This document shows positions 1 through 10,761 of a stretch of DNA of 64,000 nt, piece after piece (the first letter of the stretch is position 1; every line of letters starts with the position of its first letter). A program made the position numbers and the translations under genes. The notes beneath the pieces are model-generated. The model ran no database searches, was not told where the DNA came from, and saw only the letters and a program-made list of their open reading frames with translations. Origin of the DNA: Plumapathes pennacea (taxonomy: Eukaryota; Cnidaria; Anthozoa; Antipatharia; Myriopathidae). Location: assembly GCA_964036295.1 (NCBI GenBank), contig OZ038464.1:15926443-15990442 (forward strand), given 5' to 3'.

Positions 1-64
1 ATCCAGCCTCTTACGCAATGAATGTGAGTTCACATTAAAGTTAATTACTTTGCTTTTATTCAAG

Positions 65-262
65 GTGCTGATCTTCATGCTGTTGGGATTGTCGGTCAGA
101 ACGCCCTTCACTATGCGTGTCAGTCTGATGATGTGGCGACGATACAATTGTTTTTGGACAAAGGATTTAAGATTGAGTGCGTTGACAAGAATGGTGCAAC
201 CCCACTGCTGCTTGGAGCGCTAAAAGGCCATGCGAACACTGTAACTTTCCTGCTGTCAAAAG
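65..262 (+). CDS. Ankyrin-repeat exon, gene A (two ANK repeats)
   Basis: This 198-bp exon encodes 66 residues, exactly two 33-residue ankyrin repeats. A pyrimidine-rich acceptor ends in CAAG before base 65, and a donor reads AAAAG|GTAATAGG after base 262. Both junctions are phase 1: the first codon is completed by a G from the exon upstream. Ankyrin hallmarks are visible, with NALHYAC in the first repeat and ATPLLLGAL plus GHANTVTFLL in the second. Ankyrin stacks are protein- or ligand-binding scaffolds; the ligand is unknown. Upstream exons of this gene lie outside the window. Compared with gene B units it carries Q in place of R before NALH, and NG in place of ED in the second hairpin. Confidence 0.87.
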
Positions 263-1371
263 GTAATAGGTCCATCTATGTGAGTGTTGCAAGTCAAAAG
301 GGTTATTGTCGTTTTACGTCAGTTGGATAGAAATTTGTGGTTTTGGAGGTCCAAAATACCGGTAAACCGTGGATTAGATCACTTCCAATATTGTGACGTT
401 TTTGAGCAGATTTTTGGCGATTTCTGGATTAAAACACATGGTGTTTTCGTTATTAAAAAGCCCAGTGGTGTCAACATCCTGGTGTAACGTAGTGTCACTT
501 ATGCAGAGCCGGGACTGAACTTGGGATATTAAGATACTCGACGATATATAGTTCGGCGACATAGACCAAAAGAGACTGAGGAGCGTGACGCCTCGACTTG
601 TGACCAAGACTTTCACATTTCGAGGCTTAGCGAAGAGAAAAAAATAAAATAAAACACCTAATATAGGAGCAACCTACTCATGCTTGGAACAGCTAGGTTC
701 AGATTGTTATAAAATTTTGCACATCCCTAAAAAGAAAACCCTCGAGATGTAACAGTTTATGAATTATAGTAGGATACTAAAAGCCATCATGAGCGGGATT
801 TGGCGCTATTAATAAATCGCTGTGAGAAGTGCTTTTTTAGCTTACTAGATACGGAGTCGTAACTGCTACTGATCCTACTTAATCCTTTTTTTTTTTTCTG
901 TTTGATATTATTTTAACCATTGGTGACTTTAAGTGAGAAAATGGAATACGCGCTATTAGAAAGGAGCAGGGCAAAGTGGCGAAGGAATTATTTAGCCACT
1001 TTTACAGTCATGAGAAGTAGCTAATAAAACTTTTTGATTTCCGTTAACGACTACTTTTGAACATGAAGTAAACTGTTTATTCTGAGTTAAAATTTTTGTC
1101 GAATTGAGCGGATGTCCCGACTCTGCCTGGCAAGTTTGATTGTCAAGTGGCCCGCCAAAATATCTCAGCCTCGCCAACGGCGCATGAGTGTGAACGTGTT
1201 TTTTTTAAACCTCCTATAATACCAAAAGAAATATTATGAGTTAAACAAACCTTCACCAACCGGCGATGTAGTTTTAGAAATTCTAAGATTAAGGCTGTTT
1301 TACCAGAATCCAGCCTCTTACGCAATGAATGTGAGTTCACATTAAAGTTAATTACTTTGCTTTTATTCAAG

Positions 1372-1569
1372 GTGCTGATCTTCATGCTGTTGGGTATGTC
1401 GGTCAGAACGCCCTTCACTATGCGTGTAAGTCTGATGATGTGGCGACGATACAATTGTTTTTGGACAAAGGATTTAAGATTGAGTGCGTTGACAAGAATG
1501 GTGCAACCCCACTGCTGCTTGGAGCGCTAAATGGCCATGCGAACACTGTAACTTTCCTGCTGTCAAAAG
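1372..1569 (+). CDS. Ankyrin-repeat exon, gene A (second unit)
   Basis: This is a 198-bp copy of the exon one unit upstream, with the same phase-1 acceptor and donor. It encodes two ankyrin repeats and differs from the first copy at four residues: I to Y and Q to K in the first repeat, and K to N in the second repeat helix region, plus the codon near GYVG. No stop or frameshift is present. The next in-frame exon of gene A is at 5652, so gene A has only two units here where gene B has six. Confidence 0.87.
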
Positions 1570-2370
1570 GTAATAGGTCCATCTATGTGAGTGTTGCAAG
1601 TCAAAAGGGTTATTGTCGTTCTAGGTCAGTTGGATAGAAATTTGTGGTTTTGGAGGTCCAAAATACCGGTAAACCGTGGATTAGATCACTTCCAATATTG
1701 TGACGTTTTTGAGCAGATTTTTGGCGATTTCTGGATTAAAACACATGGTGTTTTCGTTATTAAAAAGCCCAGTGGTGTCAATATCCTGGTGTAACGTAGT
1801 GTCACTTATGCAGAGCCGGGACTGAACTTGGGATATTAAGATACTCGACGATATATAGTTCGGCGACATAGACCAAAAGAGACTGAGGAGCGTGACGCCT
1901 CGACTTGTGACCAAGACTTTCACATTTCGAGGCTTAGCGAAGAGAAAATAATAAAATAAAACACCTAATATAGGAGCAACCTACTCATGCTTGGAACAGC
2001 TAGGTTCAGATTGTTATAAAATTTTGCACATCCCTAAAAAGAAAACCCTCGAGATGTAACAGTTTATGAATTATAGTAGGATACTAAAAGCCATCATGAG
2101 CGGGATTTGGCGCTATTAATAAATCGCTGTGAGAAGTGGTGTTTTAGCTTACTAGATACGGAGTCGTAACTGCTACTGATCCTACTTAATCCTTTTTTTT
2201 TTCTGTTTGATATTATTTTAACCACTGGTGACTTTAAGTGAGAAGATGGAATACGCGCTATTAGCAAGGAGCAGGGGAAAGTAAAGAAGGGATTATTTAG
2301 CCACTTTTACAGTCATGAGCTAATGAGACTTTTTGATTTCCGTTAACGACTACCTTTGAACTTGGCAGTT

Positions 2371-2915
2371 CCGCTCTTGTCCCTAATTTCCATTTTAGTA
2401 TATTCTGGCCTCGACCCAACTCACGCCGCGAGCTCACTGGCAATGTCAGTCTAGTCATTTCTCGTACACAGTGACCATTGCGAAACAAAGGTTGCATGAT
2501 CGAATGGAAAAACATTTCAACAGGCAATGTACGATAAGCAGAAGCATTTTATGAGGCAACATATGTCATGTACAATGTAAGGCATAAGTCGCCAATGTTT
2601 TACGTCTAAAGCTCATCGTAGCTTTGGTTTCCGTTTTCGGCCTGTTATCTTCCCAGAAGTATTTCGTGTTGTCACAGAAAGTTTCGTCGAGACTAACTAA
2701 TTAGCGGCGACAGAGTTATTTGCAAGCCCGTAGCGGTATCCATCAAATATCGAATCCACCAAATTTCCGCGGTGAACTCAGGAACGGAAGCCAAAATCAT
2801 TCCCTAAAACCCAGTTTATCCGTGCATGTTCCACAGAGCCAAACGGTGTTGAGTTTGGGTGGGATGTAGTTAACTTAACACACAGGCAAACGAACAATTC
2901 AATAGCCCACATCCC
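2371..2915. repeat. Diverged, rearranged copy of the 1.77-kb repeat
   Basis: Bases 2371-2455 match the right end of the 1.77-kb element at 16598-18364 in the same orientation (CTCGACCCAACTCACGCC and onward). Bases about 2467-2885 match its interior in the opposite orientation, including the stretch around CTGTTATCTTCCCAGAAGT. It is clearly older than the two full copies. The same rearranged copy sits at 46553-47050 in the duplicated block. Confidence 0.7.
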
Positions 2916-3158
2916 TATGGAGGGTGATCCCCGCCAAAATTAAACACGGCATTATTCAATGCCAAAGTTTCATTATGCTATCTTTCTTTTCGATTGCGTT
3001 ATGACTGTTGTTTGTTCTGGGACTTTTGTCATCTCTATGAAGTTGATGAAGTCTGTAGTATCTTTTAGATACGACTTCTGTGTTTTGGCTATTGGCTGAA
3101 GTAGTCTGTCGACAAAAGACGACAGTTTTTCTGTAGGGCCTTCGCAGCCGGAAATGAG

Positions 3159-3375
3159 GGGTGGTCTAATTCCACTGCGTATCTGCGTGTCCGCGTATCC
3201 ACTTCCACATATACTTCAAAAACGTAGGGTGAGGGGTGGTCTAACTCCACTGCGTATATCCACTTCCACATATAGTTCAACAATTTAGGGGGAGGGATGG
3301 TCTAACTCCAATGTATTTCTCGTTCTACTGAGGAGGGTGGTCTAGCTTGACTGCGTATCCGCGTATCCACCGTTT
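3159..3375 (+). repeat. Short imperfect tandem repeat (GGTGGTCTAACTCCACTGCG)
   Basis: Four imperfect copies of a motif reading GGTGGTCTAACTCCACTGCG start near 3159, 3234, 3295 and 3336, several followed by TATCC-ACTTCCACATAT. The opposite strand is open over part of this and would give a repeated YAVELDHPS peptide, but nothing else supports coding. The array is conserved in copy 2 at 47303-47520. Confidence 0.6.
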
Positions 3376-3714
3376 TCTAGGGGTGCTCCAAAAAATGCGG
3401 GGTATTCTGTAGTTACTCCACTACAAAAAACAGATTGCCGCTGCTTCGCCAAAATGAAGCCTAGCCGACAATCCAAAATTGGCATCTGGACTAATTCAAG
3501 CATGCTCCTTTTAGTGCTGGAGTCAAGAAGGTACAATCTGTTATTTTGGAAGGTGTTTGACCGAAATTAGAAGAAAAGAAGGCAAGAAAAATAAAGGGAG
3601 CTCATGGATCCGCCATGTGCAAAAACTGACTCGGCTATAATATCTTTTGCATATAAACGAACGACAAAAGTTCCTCTCCCGGAACCCCGCGTGTCTCTAT
3701 TCATTGTACTAATG

Positions 3715-4407
3715 GCAAATGGTTTGAACCCAGGAGTGTGAACAGTAGGTTGGTTGTGATCGTCCGGGTTAGAGTAGTCTCCAGAAAGACTGTTGTTGGT
3801 GACTGACGTTTCGACTACCTGAGCGGAAGTCATCAACAGACAGGGAACAGTATACAGAATATCTTGTACTGACTGCAAAGCCACCTACATCGGTGAAACT
3901 GGCAGAAACCTGAACACGAGACTTACTGAACACAAACGAGCTACCAGAAACGGCGACATCAGAAATCACATTTCTGAACACCACCGACAGACTAAACACG
4001 ACATCAACTGGGACTCTGCTGAATGCATCAGCCACAGTACCAACTACTACCAACGACTTACACTGGAAAGCTGGTACACAAACTTAGAACGGAGACCACT
4101 CAACAGATGCCAACAATTACCGGCACCTTACAAACGACTGATAGATGACATCAAACGCAACCGAACGAACAATAGACTAATCAACAGGACAAAAGAACAT
4201 CAACTGACCAATAACGAAATACAACCAAGCCGACTCGACCAACCATAGACCGACATAACGGACCAATCACTTCTACAACCAGAGACATATATACCGCCAT
4301 CTGACGAATACTTTTCAGATGACTTCCGCTCAGGTAGTCGAAACGTCAGTCACCAACAACAGTCTTTCTGGAGACTACTCTAACCCGGACGATCACAACC
4401 AACCTAC
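3715..4407 (+). mobile_element. Penelope-like element remnant with inverted terminal repeats
   Basis: A 693-bp insertion is flanked by a 13-bp target duplication, CATTGTACTAATG, at 3702-3714 and 4408-4420. The paralogous block at 47850-47862 has a single copy of this target and no insertion. Inside, bases 3745-3834 and 4318-4407 form an almost perfect 90-bp inverted repeat. Between them lies only the C-terminal endonuclease region of the element. Penelope-like elements are known for unusual terminal repeats, sometimes inverted, and for variable target duplications, which fits. The RT region is missing, so it is not autonomous. Confidence 0.85.
3841..4248 (+). pseudogene. GIY-YIG endonuclease domain of a Penelope-like element (fragment)
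   Basis: This open frame of 135 codons ends at TAG (4246-4248). It carries the GIY-YIG pattern of Penelope-like endonucleases: TVYRISCTDC, then ATYIGETGR, then NTRLTEHKRATRNGD and an LTLESW segment with the expected acidic residue. In the intact element this domain follows the reverse transcriptase and makes the nick used for target-primed reverse transcription. No start codon or RT domain is present, so this is a 5'-truncated fragment that probably makes no protein, although the domain itself has no stop or frameshift. Confidence 0.82.
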
Positions 4408-4420
4408 CATTGTACTAATG

Positions 4421-5651
4421 ACGCCACAAGCGCACTGGCCACTGGCCTGTCTTGTTAACCTTTCGATTACGCTCACCGCCCTCGTATAACTGTTTTCCAG
4501 TCCGATCAAGTGTTTCGAAAGAACTGACAGTCAGATTTCAGCAACTTGTGGACTTCCTGTACTCGATAGATATAAAAAGAAAACAAGACAGATGCGAGGA
4601 TTCAAGTTTGGTGTGGCAAGTGTCCGCACGCACCATAAGAATTGTTGAATAAGCAATCGAGAGCGAGACTCCCAAGAGTGATCTTCTTCAATTTTCTCTT
4701 TCAATTTCTCAGCCGAAAAAATATTATACAGTATAGGGAACTTGGCTTTTGATTTAATTACTCAAATGAACCTGATTAAACTATAAATTATAATTGCAAC
4801 ACTCATACATTTGCGGCAAAAGGATAAGAGAATCTACATTTTGAGTTTGGGAGTATGCGGGACTTATCTCATTTTCATGCATGTTTGACTTCGAACATTT
4901 GTTTTTAATCACAGGCCACGATTAATCTAGCCTGCGCTTCATTACTTACCTGTTTTTCGTCCTCTAAATTGCGTTTCTTCTACCAGGTTTTCTAAATTTC
5001 CAGTCGGCCTGTTTCATTTCAGAGCTATTATCACACCGCGGTTTTGACGAATTCACGGTTGTGTTTGACGAGCGTATGTTAAAGCTGAAAAACCCAGCCG
5101 GGAGCGACTTCAGCTTGTCGAAAAATGCGAAAGTGAATATAAATGAACAAAAACCGCAAGAGCGCAAGTATATGTTAACAAAAATCTCACGTTAGAAAAG
5201 AAAGGCTTCCACGCCGCTTGCACGTGAACATATCCAATCAAAATATAGTATTTTTGCTTACACGTCAATCAAGCTTCAAAATCCTAGAGGAGGGACTTCT
5301 CTTACCAATTGTCATGATACCTACGCTGTGGTTTTCGGGTGAAAACAAAATAATTATCCGATCATTCATAAATGCTTTTAATGTGTGCTCTGTGGTTATT
5401 TCATTGGATATCTGAAATTCAAGGATCTTTAACGTTTTGTAAATCGGCGCATTAATCTGCATCACTACATTTTTATGTCTTTGTTCCGTTCATTTTAAAA
5501 ACTTCAAATTGGATTTAATTGTTTAGTTTTGATTCCAGTCGATTTAAGGTACTCACACTTACAACACCAAAGTTGGCTTTACGTCAAAATATCATTAGTG
5601 GTGATGTTTGCCTTTCTTTAAAACCGCTTTTCTAAAACCGTTTCTCCAAAG
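4421..5651. other. Intron of gene A, no gene seen
   Basis: This stretch precedes the last ankyrin exon and is collinear with 47863-49180. No ORF with recognisable domains occurs. The copies differ by small indels, the largest about 60 bp present in copy 2 near 48590-48650. Confidence 0.6.
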
Positions 5652-5855
5652 GCGCTGATCTTCATGCTGAGAACAATCATGGATGGACTGCAGTACATTA
5701 CGCAGCAAAGTCTGGTAATGTGGCAACACTCACTCTACTGCTGGATAAGGGATGCAACATCAATGAGAAGACCAATGATGGCAAAAATGCTCTGATGATT
5801 GCTACGATGAATAGAAGAGAAGCTGCGGCAGAGTATCTGATGTCACGTGCTGAAG
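5652..5855 (+). CDS. Last ankyrin-repeat exon, gene A
   Basis: This 204-bp exon (68 codons) is phase 1 at both ends, with an acceptor after CTCCAAAG and a donor GAAG|GTAAAT. It encodes two ankyrin repeats that differ from the cassette exons: the first contains GWTAVHYAAKSGNVATLTLL and the second NDGKNALMIATMNRREAA, ending in YLMSRAE. The departure from the TPLLLAAL consensus in the last repeat suggests a capping repeat at the C-terminal end of the stack. The copy in gene B is at 49181-49384 and differs at a few residues (for example ENNHGW here, EDNDGW there). Confidence 0.87.
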
Positions 5856-6974
5856 GTAAATATATGATTCATCATTTGTAAATTATGCGGACCGTTATTA
5901 GAGCAGGTGTTTGTGTGTGTGTGTGTGGTTTGTGCATGTTTGCGTACTTGCGCTCGATATTCAGCTTTGTCAGATTTTTTCCTTGTGAATTTGTTAGCCA
6001 GCTAAAGTGTAATTTTGCCGTTTGTTGATTTTTACTGGCGGCTGTAATAAATATTTCACATTATTTTGACGTTTCATTTAAAATTCAGAATCACCCGGTT
6101 GAGTTTAAAACGCCATTTGGAAATTTTCACCTTGTCACGGTGCCTTGTTATTTTTTGCTAAATAGCTAGACTAGTCAGGTGCATATCCCTTTAATGAGAG
6201 AACTGGTAGCCCTAAGTTGATCTCAGTCGAATAAAATAAAGTAGTCAAACCGTTCCGCCATGGTTTGGAGTTTTCTCGCAACAGCGCACTCTCGCTTTTT
6301 CCCGTCACGTTCCTTGATAAGTAGAGTCCCAGGATTAACTTTTCACCGGGTGGCCAAACTGTTCCAACTTTGTTGAAACAGAAACGTTAAAAGTCGAGTT
6401 TAAGAGTGAATTTGTTTGGTCAGATTTAGAAGTTTTTCCGATTTTACAGAAACAGCTGGCCACCTAAATGAAACAATTCTGCTAAAATTTTGCCAGGAAA
6501 ACGAATCTTACAAAGAATGGCGTAACCCCAGCCATTCGCACCTATACCTTGAGCAAAGTTGCCAATGCGATCTAAGCTCGTGCTAATCTTTTTGTTGTCA
6601 AGAAAAACAATATTCATAGATGAGAATGAAGCTGTTTTATACTTGCCGTTGAGCCGGGTTGTCTTCCAATCGATGCGATTGCTGTAGCTATTTCACCTGT
6701 TTCTTTACACTGAACACTCTCCAGCGATTGTATAGGAACCCAAGTGAGAGTGTGCAACAAAATAGCGTCACTTCATGCAATTATAATACATGTCTGCATA
6801 TGTAGTTTAGATTGTCAATTAAATTTAATCACATGATGATAGTGTTATTGCAGTGAATCAAAAAAGTAGTAGATGAGAATGAAACCGTTTACTTGTCTTT
6901 ACTCAAGTGTGCAATCCGCCGCTACCCCGTACAGTGCTCGTCCTCTAACTTTGTTTTTTTCTTTTTTATAACAG
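5856..6974. other. 3' intron of gene A, no gene seen
   Basis: Collinear with 49385-50898 except for a 408-bp solo-LTR-like insertion in the other copy. It contains a short (GT)n run near 5910-5927. No coding signal was seen. Confidence 0.55.
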
Positions 6975-6982
6975 CAGAGTGA
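6975..6982 (+). CDS. Candidate terminal coding exon, gene A
   Basis: A pyrimidine-rich tract ending TTTTTTATAACAG precedes base 6975. Joined in phase 1 to the last ankyrin exon it adds two codons (A, E) and then TGA at 6980-6982. The rest would be 3'UTR running to an AATAAA at 7507. The arrangement is identical in gene B (50899-50906). The exon is too short to be certain; the competing choice is 7192-7376. Confidence 0.35.
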
Positions 6983-7191
6983 CCTGGTGATCATGAACCC
7001 TGTAAACATGGCAACAGATACAGTGAGACATGACCACGTGACTATACCCTGACTCCAGTGGTCTACTCTTGCTCCTGTTGCCGACTGAAGTTTTTTGCCT
7101 AAATTCAGTGAACGGGTGAATGATACTGTTGTTGAGACTGCTTTAAAACTTTCGCATTTATTTTCCTTGTTACTTACCATTGGCTAAACAG

Positions 7192-7376
7192 TGGATTCAC
7201 AGCGAGTATTTAATATAATGAGTGACACCACTGAATTTTGTGGCATTTACGGAACTGATCATTTTAACTTGTGTAATGAGTATAGGCTGAAGAACCCGAT
7301 CACATTTTTAACTCAAAGCTCGAAATGGGGAAACAAGGTATCAAACTTTTGTATCAACAGTTTGTGGTTCACTTAA
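7192..7376 (+). CDS. Alternative terminal coding exon, gene A (uncertain)
   Basis: An acceptor (GGCTAAACAG) precedes base 7192. Read in phase 1 the exon is open for 61 codons, beginning VDSQRVFNIMSDTTEFCGIY and ending with TAA at 7374-7376. The frame is preserved in gene B (51124-51308) with one residue change, although the acceptor there reads AACTCAG. No domain is recognised. High overall identity of the two blocks makes frame conservation weak evidence. An internal donor-like ACAAG|GTATC lies near the end. Confidence 0.3.
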
Positions 7377-7506
7377 TTTTTGTACCTTCCTGTCAGAACG
7401 GTTAAAATGACACGAGGCTTACATTGGCCGCGCAGTGAGCGTCATGCATTCTAAGAGGAAGATCTCGCGTTTGACTAGTTTAGGATAATATGTAAGTTAA
7501 GATTTG

Positions 7507-7512
7507 AATAAA
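7507..7512 (+). terminator. Poly(A) signal AATAAA, gene A
   Basis: AATAAA lies downstream of both candidate stop codons, in TTTGAATAAACAGG. The same signal is at 51441-51446 in gene B. Its position at the end of the conserved gene part supports it as the gene 3' end. Confidence 0.45.
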
Positions 7513-8140
7513 CAGGGTAACTTGAAACATGCGTGACTAGAAATAGAAGTAAATGGAAGTAACGTCGTTAAAATGTTGCAAAAATGCGGGAAGGACATCA
7601 GGAAAGGTTAGGGGCTTTTATACTTCAAAATACCAGGATGTCCGTAAAATGGTTCCGCCAGCTACATTCATGCTGAATTACATACCGTGTATAAATATTA
7701 ATAAAGATTTCAACTGTAAAGTTAATCTATAAACATAGATTGGTCAGATCCCAACATTTCCCCAACAAGCTGTATTATCTCCTTCTTTCCTAAATCTGTG
7801 TAAACACATGATTCAAGGTTCCTTAATAGTTTACTGTGATTTTAAGATACATTATAAAGTTTTGTACTGTCAAAAGTCCTTCGCTATAGCCTCTACAAAA
7901 AAAGCAGAAAGAAACTTGATATTTCACTACGTGCGAGTACGGTAGCCGTAGTGTCCTTGCGCGTGAAAACGAGCCCTTGATGTCAAGAAGACATGTACCT
8001 TGATGTGCAAACAGCTAAAGGGGGGGATGTATCCCCGAAATGTTTCACAAACGCACATTTAGCTCCAGGGGCTAGAGGTGTCAGAACTTGGAGAGGGAGA
8101 GCTTACGTTAGTTTTTTTATGCAGCAAGAATACGGCTTAT

Positions 8141-8217
8141 GGCCTGGCAAAACGAGGACACATTGTGGTGGCAATTCCTCGTGTTGCCGCCACAATGTGT
8201 CCTCGTTTTGCCAGGCC
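8141..8217 (+). repeat. Near-perfect hairpin (34-bp arms), copy 1
   Basis: The arms 8141-8174 and 8184-8217 are reverse complements with one mismatch (a G:T pair in RNA) around a 9-bp loop; the arm begins GGCCTGGCAAAACGAGGACA. The paralogous block keeps the hairpin at 51996-52078 with a different loop. It could be a small foldback element or a hairpin-RNA precursor. Confidence 0.75.
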
Positions 8218-8394
8218 TTTAGACAAATTAAAAGAAAGAAACAAAACAAAACGCGATAAAACAACATGTTTTTCATGCGGATCAGTCGGATCTCGTCCAA
8301 CCTGAAAAAAAGAAAATTAAAGAAAAGCGGAAGTCTGGGATGTAGGCCCCTGGAATATTTGGGCCCCAGTTTTTCCCGTCTAAATTCTTCCAAG

Positions 8395-8850
8395 ATGGCG
8401 GACGAAGGTGACGATCGATCGTTCAGCTCTTTCTAGCAAACCTGGAACAAAATGGAAATACAAGGTGTGTTTGTGTCGCAGTTTCTTCCTAAATACTTTA
8501 TCGACATAGCGAAATTGTATATGAACGTCATAATTATTCCAGATACATAATTTCAGAAGAATATTCGATAAATGTTTTGGAGACACCAAATTCTGTTGAA
8601 CACTCAACTCTTTTGCTGCAAGTGGAAATTCTCCTTTTCACCCAGCTTTTGTGAGAGTCAAAGTGCTATTCAAAAAGAATACTCCACTTGTGTTGTTTCT
8701 TTGCTGTTCAAAGTTTTTACTGCAGTACCAGCTAATCGGACCTGATATTTTTCCTGGGGATGGGTATTCTTGGGTTGCAATGGATCTCTTGAGATTCAAA
8801 TTACAAAGACATTGCGGCCATATTGGATCCACTTACAATAAAAGTAAGTG
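8395..8850 (+). pseudogene. Exon-like block of an unidentified gene, copy 1 (frameshifted)
   Basis: A well-placed start (CAAGATGGCGGACGAAG|GTGACG) offers MADE followed by a donor. An acceptor at ATTTCAG (before about 8557) opens a frame beginning EEYSINVLETPNSVEHS. In this copy a 1-nt loss near 8635 shifts the frame and gives TGA; in copy 2 (52416-52706) the frame stays open for 97 codons. The segment ends at a GTAAG-type donor. I do not recognise the product. Alternatively this is non-coding sequence that happens to be open in one copy. Confidence 0.3.
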
Positions 8851-9283
8851 AGCATTTTTTTATTTTTTTTATTAAATGCCCTCCAACATATGGCAGCCAT
8901 GACATCAATTGCAACCCCAGAATTCCTTATAATTTTGGATGGGAGTGTGTTGCACAGTTTTCAAACCCAGCCCTTACCCTATTTCAGGCCAAACATTAGG
9001 ATTTGCATATAACCCTTCAGATCTATGCCCTATCTCAGTCCTGCACCATATTTAACCAGATCAAAAGGTCACAGTCTATACCCTATTTCCCACTAAAATG
9101 CTTGAAAATGATACCCTTGGGTCTTACATACCTTAGATGGCTTATAGTTTATATGAGTGTCCTTCCAACCTGGCATTTTCTGTACAATGGCTGTTTCCTT
9201 CTTATTTTGGTTTATTTATTGTTAGAGGATGTGGGAAATAAAGCTACAGTGTTTTCACAATATTGCACTGTGAATTAATGAAG

Positions 9284-9356
9284 CTCGGGAAGGCCTGCAT
9301 GCAGTCGACAGAAAAATCGAAGATGTGTTCAACAGACACACCAAACAATGGTTAAG
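9284..9356 (+). pseudogene. Exon-like fragment, unidentified
   Basis: This short open stretch reads EAREGLHAVDRKIEDVFNRH and then TKQWLR, before a donor-like AAG|GTCAGC. Its charged, helical character looks coding, but no family is recognised and its phase does not join cleanly to the fragment at 10762. Confidence 0.25.
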
Positions 9357-9924
9357 GTCAGCAAATCATTACATTCCTGTGTATAAGTTTTATTTTATAC
9401 TTGGGACTGGTGTTTTAAAGTAATTTTCTCCAATGAACTGTACCTTTTGATATCTGTAAGTAGAAAGATCTAATTTGAAGTTCAGCTAACACGTCATAAT
9501 GTACACTTTATAAACCAACTGAATTTTCAACTACACTGGCAAGGACTGGCCCCACAACCTAGCATGATTATTTCTCGCTGTACTTCAGCGTCATTCTGCT
9601 AAAAATAAACACTGTATGTCAATCTCATTCTGGTATGTTTGACTTGGGATAATGATGCTTTTTTAAACCAATTTAATTGGGACCATGCAATTTTGGTTTA
9701 TTGTTTGTACTTGCAATAATTGCAACAATTATTGTGGTCTTATTAGGTTATATTAATTTGGAATAGCACACTAAGCTATAAAAGCTGCTATAGGTATGTG
9801 TTTGTCACATGTTTTATGCATACATATTTATCAAATCACAATAAAATTATTTATTATATACAAATACTATTGTGTCTTGGTGATCTCTTTTATTTTATAG
9901 GGTAAACTTAACAAGCAACAATAT

Positions 9925-10385
9925 TTTCATAGTGTTGGGCTAAAAGAGTTTCATAGTAAAGTCCCATGAACAGACCCTGTGAAATGGGACAACGGTTCAT
10001 AGGGTCTGATTTCATAGGCAAAGGATATAAAATCCCTATGAAACCTGCAATATTTCATAGGTTATTACTATAAAATAAATTTATAGGTATTTCATAGAAT
10101 TTGTTTCATAGATAATTCATAGTCTGGTTTCATAGGGTATTTCATAGGGTAAATATTTCATAGGTTTTTCATAAGGTAAATATTTTAGTTGAATTCATAG
10201 TATTTTCCCATGAAGCAAGGCCATGAAACGGGACAACGGTTCATAGCATTTGTTCATAGCACTATGAAAAATTGCTATGAAATACCCATGAATTTTTCCT
10301 GTCTTCATAGGGTCTTCTTATGAAAAGGCTATGAAAACATATGAATATTCATAGGGTTTTCATATGGTCTACATAGGATACTGCA
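9925..10385. repeat. TTCATAG/CTATGAA-rich repeat element
   Basis: About twenty copies of TTCATAG or its complement CTATGAA, many extended to TTTCATAGGG, occur in both orientations within 460 bp. A longer motif, GGGACAACGGTTCATAG, occurs twice about 240 bp apart, so the element contains an internal tandem duplication. The paralogous region near 53.1-53.2 kb lacks it, consistent with an insertion or local amplification. No ORF. Confidence 0.7.
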
Positions 10386-10761
10386 CCAGAGTGATTAATG
10401 CATCAGAATTAATTACATTATTTTCTGCTGATGAAAGGGCAGTAATTAATAAAATTTATAATTTATTGTTAAGACTGTAGACATAAAATGCAACTATTTG
10501 TAGCCACGCTATTTTGCAATGAATATATTTACTAGTAGACATTTCTACAGAAAAAAGAGCATGTCAAAATTGTAGTCTGATTCAGGCAAAGGTTTCAGAG
10601 TGCAGGTCAATACATGATATAGAAAACACGAAAAATTAAAAGTAAGAGCAGATATTGTGTGCAGGTTAACCTGTGAACCAAGTGAAAAGGGTCCATATTG
10701 TATATTGGACATTCCAATGGTGCCATAATAATGGAAAGCTGTCAAACACTTTTGCCACCAG

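Larger units (their letters stand above)
1..2345 (+). repeat. Tandem 1.3-kb ankyrin exon+intron units (gene A)
   Basis: Two direct copies of a unit of about 1307 bp, the first cut by the window edge. Each unit is one 198-bp ankyrin exon plus about 1.1 kb of intron, and the introns are almost as similar as the exons, so the duplication is recent and covers whole exon+intron cassettes. The same unit recurs six times at 27388-36530. Both exon borders are in phase 1, so adding or losing a unit keeps the reading frame. Confidence 0.9.
2371..9290 (+). repeat. Segmental duplication, copy 1 (3' block of gene A)
   Basis: This block is collinear and highly similar to 46553-53110. Differences include a Penelope-like insertion here at 3715-4407, and two insertions or replacements in the other copy (408 bp at 50148-50555 and RT sequence at 51489-51940). 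The block carries the last ankyrin exon, candidate terminal exons and the poly(A) signal. Similarity continues only in patches to about 14.1 kb (other copy about 55.9 kb). Confidence 0.85.

Noticed and set aside
3769-4053. 94-codon minus-strand frame
   Set aside because: Antisense to the GIY-YIG domain of the Penelope-like element.
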